Positions 34,461 to 47,089 of a stretch of 64,000 nucleotides of DNA are shown piece after piece. Each line of letters opens with the position of its first letter. Positions within the stretch are counted from its first letter, which is position 1. Source of the DNA: Polytrichum commune (Eukaryota; Streptophyta; Polytrichopsida; Polytrichales; Polytrichaceae); contig OX485804.1 of assembly GCA_950295325.1 (NCBI GenBank), forward strand, positions 65,944,033 to 66,008,032. Reading direction: 5' to 3'. The translations under genes and the position numbers were made by a program. The notes beneath the pieces were generated by a model. It ran no database searches and had not been told where the DNA came from. It saw only the letters and a list, made by a program, of their open reading frames with translations.

Positions 34461-35079
34461 CATTGCTTAGTGGCTGTTGGCAACCTTCCACAAGTGTCTT
34501 TGGCTAAGAGCCAAGCTCTGCAGATTTCAACATGGAGAAGTTTCACAGGAGACAGTCACTAATTGAGGTTCATCAGTTGACATCAAGTATGATCTGGGCT
34601 GTTAGAATGTCAAGTCATAAACAAGGGTGAGAAATTATTATGTTATCTACTTGTCTGCGTTGATGCATAACTATCTCTTAATATAACGAGCACTGATAAT
34701 GAGTGATCAATTGTTCCAAGCCGAGCATGCAGTGGCTAAAGGTTTGGAGGAAATGAGCTGGTTTAATTGAAACTTATAGTTTAATGGTGGCATTGGTGAG
34801 GTCAGACAGCTCTTTCATGAAAATTTCTGCACCAACTGATCTGCAGGGTGCCACATCATGTAATATCAGACGGCCATTCAATTCAAGCAGCATGATCCGT
34901 TTGAACGAATAGCTTTGATCAAGATGATTTTGTGCTCATCATGATGATTCAATCTCGAGATGAATTTGTGACTACTTCGGATTTCCAACCTTTCCCTCAC
35001 TTCATCACATATTCAGCTAGCATCCGGAGCTTATTACAGCTGAAGCCTGACCTTTAAATTGTTGTCCAGAGAGTACAAG
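34461..35079. other. Intergenic sequence, nothing recognised
   Basis: No gene or shared repeat was identified. Confidence 0.35.
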
Positions 35080-35340
35080 GGGTCTTATTGAGGGATGGAG
35101 GGTCCATAAAAATGCCATCATGCACGACTGAAACCTCGCACCCAATCAGAAGCCGATAGGAGGAACCACATAATTCCCATACATGAATGCCTCATAATTC
35201 AAGCCTCGTAGCCCTCAGGGGTAGAGTCAAGGACTCTAAGCTATGGGGTCCCCATAAATGTCACAAATGCGCACTATAATGTGCATTGGTCCAAGCGTAA
35301 GAAAACAACTTTGAATACTTAAATAAGAGATGACAACAGT
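35080..35340 (-). repeat. Family J repeat, copy 2 (inverted)
   Basis: It matches 14695-14990 inverted: 'gagggtccataaaaatgcca', 'cacccaatcagaagccgat', 'gcctcataattcaagcctcg' and 'cactataatgtgcattggtc'. Confidence 0.65.
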
Positions 35341-35815
35341 ATCAAAACCTTTGAGTGCAACGTTGAAGGTGCATGTAACGTAGGCACACTTGCAGTGTCG
35401 AGGATTGACCCAGGCCTCTCAATAATTCTAATTATTGTAATTCAGAATGATGAGGGTAATGAAGGTCATTAAGTGAAATTTAAGGAAGCAGATATCTTAT
35501 CTCTCCTCCTCGCTTATACTGCCTCCATGAACATTAAACACGCCTCTAAAGAGATGACAAAATAAGGTATTCATGCCTTCTCGATAAATCTCACCGCCTT
35601 GCAGTGTCGATATCTTACTTATTAATTGGATTTTCTAGACAACTAGGTAGACGAATGCTAAATCTTGTCACTTAAGTTTATCCATCAGCAGTGCGTGCAC
35701 CTTCCCAACAGGTTGCGTTTGCTTTTTGCCATTTTTCGTCTGTGTGCAATAAATTGTCATTTGTTGCCATGTGGGACCTGCAGATTGGAAGCTAGTGATA
35801 GGGCCTTTTGTACTA
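35341..35815. other. Intergenic sequence, nothing recognised
   Basis: No gene or shared repeat was identified. Confidence 0.35.
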
Positions 35816-36110
35816 TAAGGTAGACGTGCCTAAATTCAACATAGTAATAATTTGGACATTTATATATTTGAGTAACTTAGTATGTGGTTAGGTGTGGGTG
35901 TAAGGATTGACACCGAAAATTCATGTGCTTGTAATAGATTAGATTACATGCTCAAGACTTGCTAACCATTTTAAGTTCAATAGCCAATATTATTGGGAGG
36001 GCCCTGTATTATGATCATTTGATGAGTACTTGAATCTTCATTTTTGTAATGAATACAATATTCATATGAGCCACGAATATTGTAAGGCAAATGGTTACAT
36101 GATTTCAAAG
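35816..36110 (+). mobile_element. Family A MITE, 3'-truncated
   Basis: It starts with the canonical 'taaggtagacgtgcctaa' and follows the consensus to about 'gaatattgtaaggcaaatgg'. The 3' third and its inverted end are missing. Confidence 0.65.
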
Positions 36111-36214
36111 GTCGGCATGACAAATCCCTTTTTCAATGCAACATTTTGTCTTTTTTGGAGGTCAACGGGTTAACTACAAAATTCCCATTTTGTGCCAAAT
36201 TTTCTCCGCATCAT

Positions 36215-36980
36215 TTAAGCCCGCCCACTCCACCATGTACCATTGTCAACTCCTTGGAAAATTGAAGTTGAGGTGTTGTTCTTGGGCGGTCTCCTTGTAC
36301 TACATTTTTTGGTAGCTTTAACTTTTGAAGAAATTCTAGTTGAATGTCTAGACACAACAAGGATGCCCACATCAAATCCCAATCCAACCAACATGGAAGT
36401 GGGCGAGGAGGAGGTGTTGAGGTAATCATCATTGTTATTAAAGTAAATTGAATTTTTAACTTGCATAAGCCTATCCTTGGACAAAAACAGGTTGGCATTA
36501 AATTGAGGAACCAAAGTGTCCTTGAAGATTTGATGTCCATGGTCATGCTCCACCATTGGCGTAACTTTCACAACTACAACATTGGATTCTCCAAACACTT
36601 CCTCACAATCCAACATGTTGGAATTAACTTGTCATGTTTCATCCTCAAAAATGGGTAGAGGAAGCACAATCTCTTCCACAACTTTGTCCTCCAAAAAACC
36701 CTTAGAGTTTCCATTCCCTTCTTCCATTTCAACCCTCAAAACTTCAACATCGCCATCATCCACCTCCGTAGGGTTATTACTCAATTTGTCAACCAGATGA
36801 GTTGCATCGGCTTTTTCTACAGTCCACGGAGTGTGGAACCATGCTTGCCGTGAAGAGGGGGTTGCGACTTGTGTCTCAAACTTGGTTAACCTTATGTAGA
36901 ACTTGCAGATTTGCTTGCGAGATCCAAAGTTGTGGGTCACATGAAACCCCTTCTCAGTCCAAAACACATCTTCCAATAAC
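36215..36980 (-). pseudogene. Unidentified 254-codon frame broken by one stop
   Basis: On the minus strand a single frame is open from 36976 to 36215 except for one TGA at about 36632-36634. The peptide upstream of the stop starts EDVFWTEKGFHVTHNFGSR and is acidic toward its end (EVDDGDVEVLRVEMEEG). The part downstream includes a Lys/Arg-rich stretch. No known domain was recognised. Its upstream end coincides with the edge of a family B element at 36998. It may be a remnant of a transposon-encoded or host gene, or a chance frame. Confidence 0.25.
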
Positions 36981-36997
36981 CCTAAACTTCCTCAAAA

Positions 36998-37472
36998 TCA
37001 CACACAAGAGTCAAGGCTCGTAACCATTGCACTTTAAGCACTCTCATGGGTGGGAGAGGTGGAGCCAGTTCAAGTTCACTTCACACTATGCTTGAGGGAC
37101 CAATGGAGTAAGTGAATGCAAGATTAATGTAAAGTGAACATGGATTTGTACACGGTATCAAATGGATCATGTTTCATGGCCGACTGGATTATTTTCCAAA
37201 ACCACATGTTGGAGGTAGGCCTACCACAAAACCAGAAACCATGGCATTTTGAAATCTCACAACTATTCATTTATCATATTCAATTATGTGTGAGGACCCC
37301 ACATGAATCGTAATTCCTTGAAATAGCATTTTACATATAATTTCACAATACACTTGAGAGCATGTGACCACATTACATGATTTTGGAAGTGTCTTGGGAT
37401 GGTCTTTGGACACTTCTTTTGGGCTCTCAGAATTTCATGGTCACGGCTCTTGGCTTGTGTGTGAAGTGGCCT
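36998..37472. mobile_element. Family B element, expanded copy
   Basis: The right end 'ggctcttggcttgtgtgtgaa' followed by gtggcc is the inverted counterpart of the left end 'cacacacaagagtcaaggctc'. The outermost 'ggtcactt' is lost on the left. The body has 'gcttgagggaccaatggagt' and 'aaaccacatgttggagg'. Confidence 0.65.
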
Positions 37473-38479
37473 TAAAGCAAGATATCCAATGCCAACTTCT
37501 AAATTGGAGAACTTTTGGTCAATTCAAGTAATTTTTCATCCAATCCAAATACATTCATTGAACCTCACATAAATTCTTTGTTCATCCAAATATTACATAC
37601 CCTACTTAAATTAGTAAAAAATAAATACCAGTCTGCATTTCACCTACCCTACTTTGAATATGGTATTTTATGGGTCATTTATCCAAGCTATAGTAATTCC
37701 AAATTAAGTAGGACTCTAAAGAGAACTACTTAATTTATAGTTCTCTATTGAATTGAAGGTACCCTATAATCTTTCTAACATGCTTTAATAAAATTTTGAT
37801 AGTGACCTCCCCGTGAACTTATTCCTATATGTTTGCCAACACTAACATAAGTCATGGAGAGTTGTTTGACATGTAAGTTATTGTCTCAGTTATGAGATGG
37901 ACCGTGGGTACAATCTTTGTAACAATTGTGACTAGGTCAACTTGATTGCCATTGTTCTCCCCTACTAGGTTAGGTGGGTCCCATAGTCTCCACATCTTTT
38001 GATTTAGTTGATTGACCTAATGACCCCCTTATAATGATTGGGTGGATCATAGCAAAGTTAAAAGTCTAGCATGGCTCAGTGGAGAATGAAACTCACACTA
38101 CTTACAAGGTGGAGATGAATTTCAAGCACTCAAGTGGTTGGCTCCATTTGTAATGAATGGCATCCCCCCCCCCCTAGTGGGTACCCAAGAAAATATGATG
38201 ATTCAACATCAATGGTCACATATTTCAAATGCATATACCCTCCACTTTTTGAAAACTAATTTAGTTTTATATATACAAAGGTTGAAGCATCATTATCCTT
38301 GTGCAAATTGTTGGGAAAGTCAAAAACAACCCTAGAAGGTCAATCAACATGGTCCTCACTCACTATAGCCATGTATGAAACCTCCTCCCCACCCCACCCC
38401 CCCTCCCACAAAAAAAGAACCATGACATGTTGAAACCTAACCAATGAAGAGGGACAACCGATGCTACTCACATATCAAC
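37473..38479. other. Intergenic sequence, nothing recognised
   Basis: C-rich runs lie at 38166-38174 and 38385-38405. No gene was recognised. Confidence 0.35.
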
Positions 38480-38677
38480 TAGTAGTTTATGAGAAATAAC
38501 CGGTTCAAATTCAAAACTCCAAGAAAATTACCAATCCATTTATAGGAATTTACATAATATTCTCAATGTTATAAAGAAAAACCGAAAGATGTTAACATGT
38601 AACTGGTTGGTCTTGGAAATGCTAGGATCTCAACCGACTATGTCCAAAACTCTCCCTAGGCACTAAACCGAACACTA
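38480..38677 (+). repeat. Family C repeat
   Basis: The copy carries 'ataaccggttcaaattcaaa', 'accgaaagatgttaacatgt' and 'tctcaaccgactatgtcc'. It is cut at its 3' end by the element starting at 38678. Confidence 0.6.
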
Positions 38678-39259
38678 GGCCAAAGCATGGTAAAATGAAC
38701 AAAAAAATTATCATGTCTATTTAGAGGCGCAAATAACCACACTTCCTAGTTATATAGCTCAAAATAATGATAATGATTCATATTTAAGTTATTAATAAGG
38801 TGGGTCATGACTTTTCTATAAATATATTTGCAAACATTTACATCCATAGAAGTAGATTCTAAAGCTTGTGAAATCTACTTCCATAATTGTCAATTTTTAG
38901 AAAGTGAGGGTGAAGTAGATCTTAAGAAAATGTACTTTGCTTCAAAACTTGTGGTGCACTAACATACAATATAATCTTGCTAAATGTTTTAACTTTACAC
39001 ACAAATCATAACAAATTTTGAAATGAAATAGGTTTTAGCTCAAAACCACCACTTAGTTTAGGATCTACTTCATACGTATCTCCATAATACTAATGAGGCA
39101 AAATATTTGTATTATGTTTGGTTCAAATCCATTGGAGGGTTTCATGATCTTGACATGACAATTCGTACAGAATTGAACCTACTTTCCATACTATATATGA
39201 AAATATATCACAATGAAAGGGCATACCACTTTTCTTGTTCACTTTACCATGCTTTGGCC
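38678..39259. mobile_element. DNA element with about 40-bp terminal inverted repeats
   Basis: The left end reads GGCCAAAGCATGGTAAAATG, and the inverted right end reads GGCCAAAGCATGGTAAAGTG. The similarity continues for about another 20 bp. The 582-bp body is AT-rich and contains several 'gtagat' words (38860-38935) but no coding sequence. It is inserted at the edge of a family C repeat. No clear target duplication was seen. Confidence 0.75.
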
Positions 39260-39265
39260 CAATAT

Positions 39266-39506
39266 ATTGATTATTGTATTTAGTGTCATATGACTTTTTA
39301 TGTCATTGTGGTAACTTTTCTAATGATATTTCTTATGAATAAGTTTACAAATAATGTCACCTTAACTTATGTTTAGTTCATCCACTTTTGGTATGTTTTG
39401 CATCCCAACATTTCTATAATGAAACATTGTCATGGATGATCAAAATTTGGATGAAAAATCACCTGGCAGGTGACAGTAATTGCCAATAAGTGACACTAAA
39501 TACCCA
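39266..39506 (-). mobile_element. Family G MITE (inverted)
   Basis: Its right end 'aagtgacactaaataccc' is the inverse of the family's left end 'gggtatttagtgtcactt', and 'tcacctggcaggtgacagta' is shared with 52956-53201. Confidence 0.7.
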
Positions 39507-40489
39507 CCTAATAACTATCCAATACCTCACACTAGTCATGCTCAATAAACAAAAACTCAAAAACTATCAGCCACCAATACTTCCCACCTAAACAAATACA
39601 AACAACAAATCCCAAGAATGAACCTCACAACATGCTACCCCAAACCCACTCAAATAGCTTAGCTAAAGGGATAAACTAACCCCAGGAGTCACCCTCGCAA
39701 ATTGAATCCAACATAAGTTGCAATTAGCCAAGACTACATGCCCTTGTAACACCCACCCTTGGGATACACAACATTAACAAACAAAACATATACCCCCCCC
39801 CCCAAAAACCCCCAGCAAGCCGATAATGCCCCTTTCACCACGTCCAAGAGGAGGTAGTAGCACGTATCCCATTGCCCTACTTTATGGACTTGCTCCAAGG
39901 TTCATATATGAGCTCACTACTATAATCAAGGTGAAGCGTCCCTCACTCACTCCAGCACTAGTGGTTGGCATCATTTCTCTCTCTTCTCAGAGGACATCAG
40001 AGGGCATCTTCTGCATCTTCTATCACAGAATCTACCAATAGAATTCTTGGAGGAATCAACCTTTGCATTTTCTAGGAGACCACATGCAAAAACGGGGTGT
40101 ATAATAGGGGGTAACTATATCCATTTTTTCTTTTCTTTTATGGTACCTAATTCTACATAGTTTTGTAAATTTTTGTAGTTTGTTGGAAGCTAATTTCTAA
40201 AAGGTACAGTACTACTAGAAAATACTCATTGACATTATATTTTGATTTGAGATACAAGAAACCACCTGGATAAATAACTTGCAGTAAACCCAAAAAAATA
40301 AAATAAAAATAAAAAATAAAAAATCCCAATTGTTCATACTAGAGACAATGAACTCTTTTAGAGTTCATGTGACTACATCTATCAAAAGGACAACTTCTGC
40401 ATCTTCTATCATAGGATCCCCCAATGAAATCACATGCATAAAATTTCATCATTTCCAATTTTTTTGCTTAAGTCTTGATTTACTAAATA
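39507..40489. other. Intergenic sequence, nothing recognised
   Basis: A C run lies at 39792-39802, and an A-rich tract lies at 40297-40325. Nothing coding was recognised. Confidence 0.4.
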
Positions 40490-41460
40490 CCCAATTAATA
40501 TGACTACTTATTGAATACCTATTTTTGAATGGTATGTGGTTAGATGTGGCTACAAGAACGGATACCAATAAAACATGTGTTTAAAAGAGACTAGATTTAG
40601 GTTTTCAAAACATGATAACCATTCTAAGCTCAACACTCAACATAATTGAAGGACACATATATGATCATTTGATGAGCCCGAGAATCCTCACTTTGATAAT
40701 GTGTAAGATATTCGTATGAGCACAAGGAATTGTGAGGAAAGTGGCTATGGCCTCGATTTAGATTTTGCTAACGATCTCATAACAATCATCTCATCCTCAT
40801 TGCATGTCACTTGTCGTAGGAGGAATGGGCTAGTCGTAAAAAGTAACCATTTTAGACCCATCCACCTGACGTCGGATGGTGGATGATGACACTTTCAAAA
40901 CACGCTAACCATTCTAAGCTCAACACTCAACATAATTAGAGGAAACCTATATGACCATTTGATGAGCCCAAGAATCCTCACTTCGATAATGTGCAAGATA
41001 TTCGTATGAGCTCGAGAAATTACGAGGAAAGTGGCTACAACCTATATTTAGATTTTGCTACCCATCTCATACTCATTGCATGCTTCTTGTTCTAGGAGGA
41101 ATGGGCTAGTCGTAGAAAGTAACCATTTTAGACCCATCCACCTGATGTCGGACAGTGGATGATGACACTTTCAAAAACATGATAACCATTCTAAACTCCA
41201 CAATCAACATAATTGAAGGACACCTACATGACCATTTGATGAGCACACAATCCTCACTTTGATAATGTGTAAGATATTCGTATGAACACGAGAAATTGTG
41301 AGGAAAGTGTTACTGCCTCAATTTAGATTTTGCTAACGATTTCATAACAATCATCTCATCCTCATTGCATGTCTCTTGTCCTAGGAGAAATGGGCTAGTC
41401 ATAAAAAGTAACCATTTTAGGCCCATCCAAGCAACGTTGGATGGTGGATGATAACACTTT
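40490..41460 (+). mobile_element. Family A MITE with its 3' part amplified in three tandem units
   Basis: The element starts at about 40490. From 'aaaacatgataaccattcta' onward, a unit of about 285 bp occurs three times (about 40605-40888, 40889-41170, 41171-41460). Each unit ends 'gacccatcca ... gatggtggatgatgacactt'. The units are roughly 85-90% alike. Confidence 0.75.
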
Positions 41461-42199
41461 CACACCCCCCCCCCCAAAAAAAAGTCCCTTCCCTCACACA
41501 TTGTACATGACAAGCAACCTTTGGCTTTACCCTTCATGTGCATAACTCCATTTATACCACCCCTTCAAAAGGGCTCAAGATTTCCTGACAGCAATCAAGC
41601 CATCCAAACTGGATGATGTGCATTATTTTGCCAAGAACTAATCACCTTTCCCTTCAATATGATTGATTACGCTTGCCGGATTGTTTACAATTTTTATGGC
41701 ACTAATTTGGGACCCTTGACTTTGAATCTAACATAAAATATCACTATATTCGGTAATTGGAGATTTTTTCATGATTTTGAGACTACTTAAGGACATGGTT
41801 TTCAAATAAAGAACAAGGAAAACACAAATATATATTCAATGTGACTTAACAAACCGGTTCACATGGGCAACACTAATCAATTTGACACAAATATATGTCA
41901 TCAGAATAAGAAATTGGACCAAATGTTAAACCATTTGCATTTATTTTGAGACTTTCCAAAGTCTTTGATTAACGAATACAGTGATAAATTATGTGGGCCT
42001 TACCTGGTCCCTTGTCTTAACTCTCATTCGCATGCACTTATAGTTAAGTGAGATATTTTAGGGCATTACAAAAACTTCTTATATCAAATACACATCAAGA
42101 TACTACACACTTATGGATGTAGGAATTTATGATGGACTACTTCAAGAAAACACAGTATTAATATAGCTATCACGGTGTACATGTGGCGCCCAAAAATGC
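41461..42199. other. Intergenic sequence, nothing recognised
   Basis: A C run followed by an A run lies at 41465-41485. No gene was recognised. Confidence 0.4.
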
Positions 42200-42625
42200 C
42201 ATTGCGATGCTAGGTTTAAGCCCGACATACCATATGTCGGAGGACATCCATACAACTACCCCCCACCAAAAGCTCCTACATCATAATCATAATACGCTTC
42301 ATAAAAATTTACATATTGCAATAATAGATTTGTTGCATAATCCTTTGGTAGGAAAACCGCAAAATGTCAACCACTTGTCAACAACATCATAACATGAGGA
42401 TGGGACATAGCCCCACTTATAGTCTTAGTTGCAGGTGCAAGAGCCACCACACACATCTCATTAATGAAAAGTTTGGGAGCAAAACTAAAACTCCTTGTCA
42501 CAAAAATCAAGAGTGCATTTAAACAAATCAACACAATCGGCACACAATATGCACACTCCATATTGGTTCATCAACAAAGACTAGAAAACCGGCAATTTGT
42601 CGAAGACCTCCAAGACGTGCCCTAG
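42200..42625 (+). pseudogene. Second, frame-broken copy of the R2-type LINE endonuclease tail
   Basis: Translated in pieces, the plus strand gives R-F-K-P-D-I near 42208-42225, matching the R-F-R-P-D-I of the copy at 11811-12600. After stops and frame changes it then gives VAGARATTHISLMKSLGAKL and FKQINTIGTQYAHSILVHQQ (about 42428-42585), each about 60% identical to the other copy. The zinc finger and any reverse transcriptase are absent. The finger-endonuclease core is dead here. Confidence 0.7.
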
Positions 42626-44211
42626 ATCAACAAATAAAAAAGGAAATACTAGTGGCGCAAACCAAATGATGCCAAACCTGCATTGCACCTAGATTCAACT
42701 AAACAATCCATCACGAACCTCCAAGTCCCCCCATAAACCAACACCACAATAACAAGTTTGGTGGTAGCATAAAGCACTATCTTAGCTTAGTTAAGAATTG
42801 CTCAGGGATAGGCTGTTGGCTGATATCACATTTCATGCCCATCTTCACATAGGAGTGACAAGTCAAATTACACACACATCCACTCAAACAAGCTCCACAT
42901 GAATCGAACTCAGACCAGATGATACAAAATAAACACTCACTCCCAGCCAACATGGAGCTAAATGACTTGGTACCCACGCATCACCAAAAACCCACCCTTA
43001 TATCCTACTTTGTAAATGGTTCTATGCCTTCGAACAACACCCAATAACTACAATTATAAGTTATTGGTTTTACTGATGATAACTAGCTACTCATGTAGTG
43101 TCTCCAGCTTGTAAAGGGTGAAGTAGTTATTTCTACATCTAACATGGAAGGCCGGAGTTCTTCTTCTTGTAAGTGAGATATGGCAACTTGGTGTGTAGTT
43201 AGGAATGGACACTAAAAAGACATGGGTTGCGATGGGGTTATGATGTGATTGGATTATAATTATGTATTTTTTCATATTTTGGAATGGTGCTTATTTTTAA
43301 AGTGAAGGAACCTTTTCTATCCAATGTATGGATGAAATCTGATATTCTTCAATACGCTTGTCTTATAATAGTATGTTTTGACAACTTCATTTAAAATTTT
43401 AAATGCAGTGAAGAAATTTGACATACTTATCCATTTCAAGTATTGTGTTTACAATAGAATGCTATCTTTACAATTTAGCTCATCAACTGGGGTCGAAGTA
43501 GCAATTTTTCACCAATATAATCTACATTAGATTGAACTTGGACTAGGTTTGTGCTCAAATATATACACACACTATTATAGGTTCAAAATTGAACACAATT
43601 GAGAGGACCTGTTTAATTGTGAATCGAGAAGACCGATCTTATTTTGTTCTCTTGACCTTTTGCATCTCAACTATAATCTAAAACTTGAAATGATCATTTT
43701 CATGATGCATAATTCCTGATTGGATGAGACAATTCCCAATTTGAAGTAAAGGCCAAATTTATTTATGGAAGTCACAGTCCCCACTGTAAAGGCCATATGT
43801 CACCATACTAAAATCAAGACTTTCCAATATGTGTGTCACGGCATTACAATAATCTCATATTTAACTCGCTCTTGCATATTGCCTTACAAACCAACATACG
43901 GAGCCCACCACAAGTGATGCATTTCTAAAGCAGTCAAGTAGACAAATCATCCTTTTCAAACACCCACTTTTGGATGCCAAATGGTTCAATAGTCTCCTAG
44001 AACAAACACTTCCACTTCTCATATCATTCTACATATTAATATGACAACTCATTGGTTGATATCATAAAATTAAAAATTAAAAAAAAAATCATCCGTTTTG
44101 GCCTTTAGGGGTTATTAGATGTGAGTAGCTAAGCACCTATTTACAAGTTGTACTTCATCCTGATCAATGAACGAGGAGAACCGGCCGCTAGTTATTGATG
44201 AACCAATTGAG
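42626..44211. other. Intergenic sequence, nothing recognised
   Basis: Short open frames only. No domain or shared repeat was identified. Confidence 0.35.
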
Positions 44212-44622
44212 GGCCACTTCACACACGAGACTGAGAGCCCATGACCATTCCACTTCAAGCACTCTCATTGGTGGAAAAAGGCGGAGCCGTTCCAAGCTCG
44301 CTTCACACTACGCTTGAGGGACCAACAGAGTAAGTGAATGCAAGATGGATGTAAGGTCTACATGGATTCCCACATGGCATCCAATGAATCATGTTTCATG
44401 GTCACTTGGACTATTTTCAAAAACGACCTCTTGGAGGGAGGCCTAACACAAAACCAGGAGACCATGGCACTCTAAACGCTCACAACCGTTGGATTTATTC
44501 TATTTAATCATGCATGACGACCCCGCATGAATAAAAATTCATTGAAATAGCATGTGGTTGAGGGACCGGTCACGTATGACTTCACACTACACTTGAGGGT
44601 CCGTGACCACACTGCATGGAAA
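44212..44622. mobile_element. Family B element, right end missing
   Basis: The left terminal repeat 'ggccacttcacacacgagac' is intact. The body carries 'ctctcattggtggaaaaagg', 'cttgagggaccaacagagta' and 'catttggttgaggg'-like sequence. Homology fades at about 44622 without the inverted end. Confidence 0.65.
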
Positions 44623-45142
44623 TGAAACAAAAATTTAACATTGCTTGCAGGACATTACCATAACTGCCTTGCATATTATGAGGATCCGAAGGAGTCACTT
44701 CAGCAACAAATACATAATGAGCAATAATCTGCATACTGATGGCCCAAGTCAACACTTATGTTTAAGAAAACATGTATGTACAAATTAATGATTGTAATTT
44801 TTTAATTAGTAATTCACCATACCTTTCTTTAAGTTGGGTTCTAATGAGAGAGAGGGAGTTATTGCATACAAGCATACCTTATCATCCATCCAACGTAAAA
44901 GCTTGAGCTTATTGGGTTATGGCTGATTCATCTCAAATGACTTGGACTGGAGGAATTCAAGGTTTTTAGAGCTGAAGCTTGAGTCAAATCAATTAGAAAC
45001 GATAATTTTCAAGGTGCACACTATTTTAGGGTTTTTATGTTGGATGAACGAGAGGTATGTTTGTATGTGACAATTCCCTCTCTCCGTCCATCATTAAGCT
45101 GACGTGTCCATCAATGTTGGACCGGTATACATGTCAATGTAT
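44623..45142. other. Intergenic sequence, nothing recognised
   Basis: No gene or shared repeat was identified. Confidence 0.35.
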
Positions 45143-45963
45143 GGCTCCCAAGGAAGGCACCTCTATAGAAAATTGGCATACACGTGTGGGATCCAAGTAC
45201 TTGTTACGAGGCAATTTTTACCTTAGCCTTTGAATTTTGTGGACCCTATATTTATTAAACATCCTATTAATCATTATTTTGTCCACCCTATACATGGTTT
45301 TAAATTGCAAAATTGTGCAATAAATTGCACCTTATTTTAAAATTTTAAAATGTAGGGACTCAACTTTTTTGTCCTTGTGGTATTGAAGTGGAGGTCCTTG
45401 CTTGTTGTCGTTTTGTCCTGTAAGGAAACATTGAAAAATGAATAAAAGTCAAAGCAATATGAAGATGCCGTGACCGTGTGGTTCAAGGAGTTGTGCAAAA
45501 TGACAATGGAAAGGGAAAACTACCTCAACGTGCTTCTAACGCTAAAAACAACCCTCATTTTTCTTGTCTAATCCGTAGTGAACCAAAGGCCGTCCACATT
45601 GGACCAAAGTTCATCCACAATGAACTGAACCTCATCCATATTGATTGAAATTTCATTCTCATTTCTGACAAACCCTCACTATCTTTTAACATAACTTAAG
45701 CTTCCCGCTAAACACACTCACTCAAATTTATCCTACAAAAGAAATTCATTCCAATTTTTGTTAGGCTATTTTACAAACTAGAAAAAAGTAAAGTAGCACA
45801 ATTTAAAGTACTACATCTTATATATAAATCACTTATGGATATATTATGAAGCCTAATGTAGATCTAAACAATATAAAAGAATTTTGTCTTACAAATATAT
45901 TCCACCCTACCTTTTCTCAGACGTCGTTTCTATGTAAATCACTAGTGAACGCCCCTAGTGCAT
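45143..45963 (+). mobile_element. Family I element, copy 1 (about 810 bp)
   Basis: It matches 50418-51228 in inverse orientation over its full length. Blocks include 'ggcacctctatagaaaattg', 'aattgcaccttattttaaaa', 'actacctcaacgtgcttcta', 'atatattccaccctaccttt' and 'cactagtgaacgcccctagt'. It encodes no long frame. Confidence 0.65.
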
Positions 45964-46585
45964 GGTATCGATAATCAACATCAATAATAGTATTAGAAAC
46001 CCTACTCATGGGTATCAAAATTGAGATACCAGTTCAATATTGATATTTGGTGGGTATGTCAATGTTAGAGACTTGTTAGAGGCTTGAGTTGTTATTTGGT
46101 TCAAAGCCACTCTAAACCACATTAAAACTCAGACTTACAAAGATAACTCTTGCATGTTGTATAGATCCGAATGACATTACAAACAAAAATTCCTTCAAAT
46201 ATTTATACCACACGGTTTGTTTGTTTGTTTTAAAAAATATGTGAAATCTTCATTATAGATTCCTGAATGGTATTAAAAAAAATACCAATCCAACATTGAT
46301 GACAACCTTGTTCCACACCTAAGTTACATCTTACTTGTGTCATGTTGAGCTCTACATCACAAATAATGATAATTTCAGTCCTATGGGAGCCCAAACCGTG
46401 TTAGTGAGGCGTTGTGAATGCCTCCTATGTGGTCGGGGGCTAGGAAGATCTTGGCCATCAATTTTGATCTGACAAATCTAAAGGCTCCTATGCAGCCCCC
46501 ACTTATGGCTTCTCTTCCCCTCATGTAGAGCTTGAAAAACTTCACGTTGGTGAAATCTCCACATCCATCCACTCACAAATCTTGG
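45964..46585. other. Intergenic sequence, nothing recognised
   Basis: No gene or shared repeat was identified. A 'gtttgtttgtttgttt' run lies at about 46217-46230. Confidence 0.35.
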
Positions 46586-46712
46586 ATGATTTTTTTTCAA
46601 ACTAAGTCCTTTATTAAAATGACTTGCGGAGGAGATGGTTCAAACTCCTACCTCTTCCTTCTAAAAGGTACAACCAAGGGTATTAGCCATCAACTCCAAG
46701 CCCCTTTTGATG
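46586..46712 (-). mobile_element. tRNA-derived SINE (minus strand)
   Basis: On the minus strand 'gttgatggctaataccctt' (A-box-like) is followed about 45 bp later by the B-box-like 'ggagtttgaaccatc', and the unit ends 'ttagtttgaaaaaaaa'. The layout matches the SINE at 14214-14395, but no clear target duplication was found. Confidence 0.55.
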
Positions 46713-47089
46713 ACCAACATTGAAATGAAATGAAATTTAACCAGTTGTATGAGAGCATTTAGGAACCCTCTGGGAACTTTCAAAATCCCACACAAATGCT
46801 CTCATACGATGGGATGAATAATCAACCCTTTTATCTTGCAAACATTGAATTTTCATCCGCCAAAATGTCATCCGTTAGAAGTATTTTTTAGGTTGCTCAA
46901 GCAATTTCGTAGACCGTAGGATGAGGCTCTATGAATGGATGGCTTGGATGTGGTTTGCCCACAAACCACACACACTTCATTCACAGCGCCATAGTGACAT
47001 GGGAGCCCAAATGGACATCATTAGTAAGTGGCTCAAATGGTTACCAATGCACAACATCACTCATGAATTTTAGAATATTTTAGCTCAAT
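46713..47089. other. Intergenic sequence, nothing recognised
   Basis: A short 'gaaatgaaatgaaattt' run lies at 46721-46738. Nothing else was seen. Confidence 0.35.
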
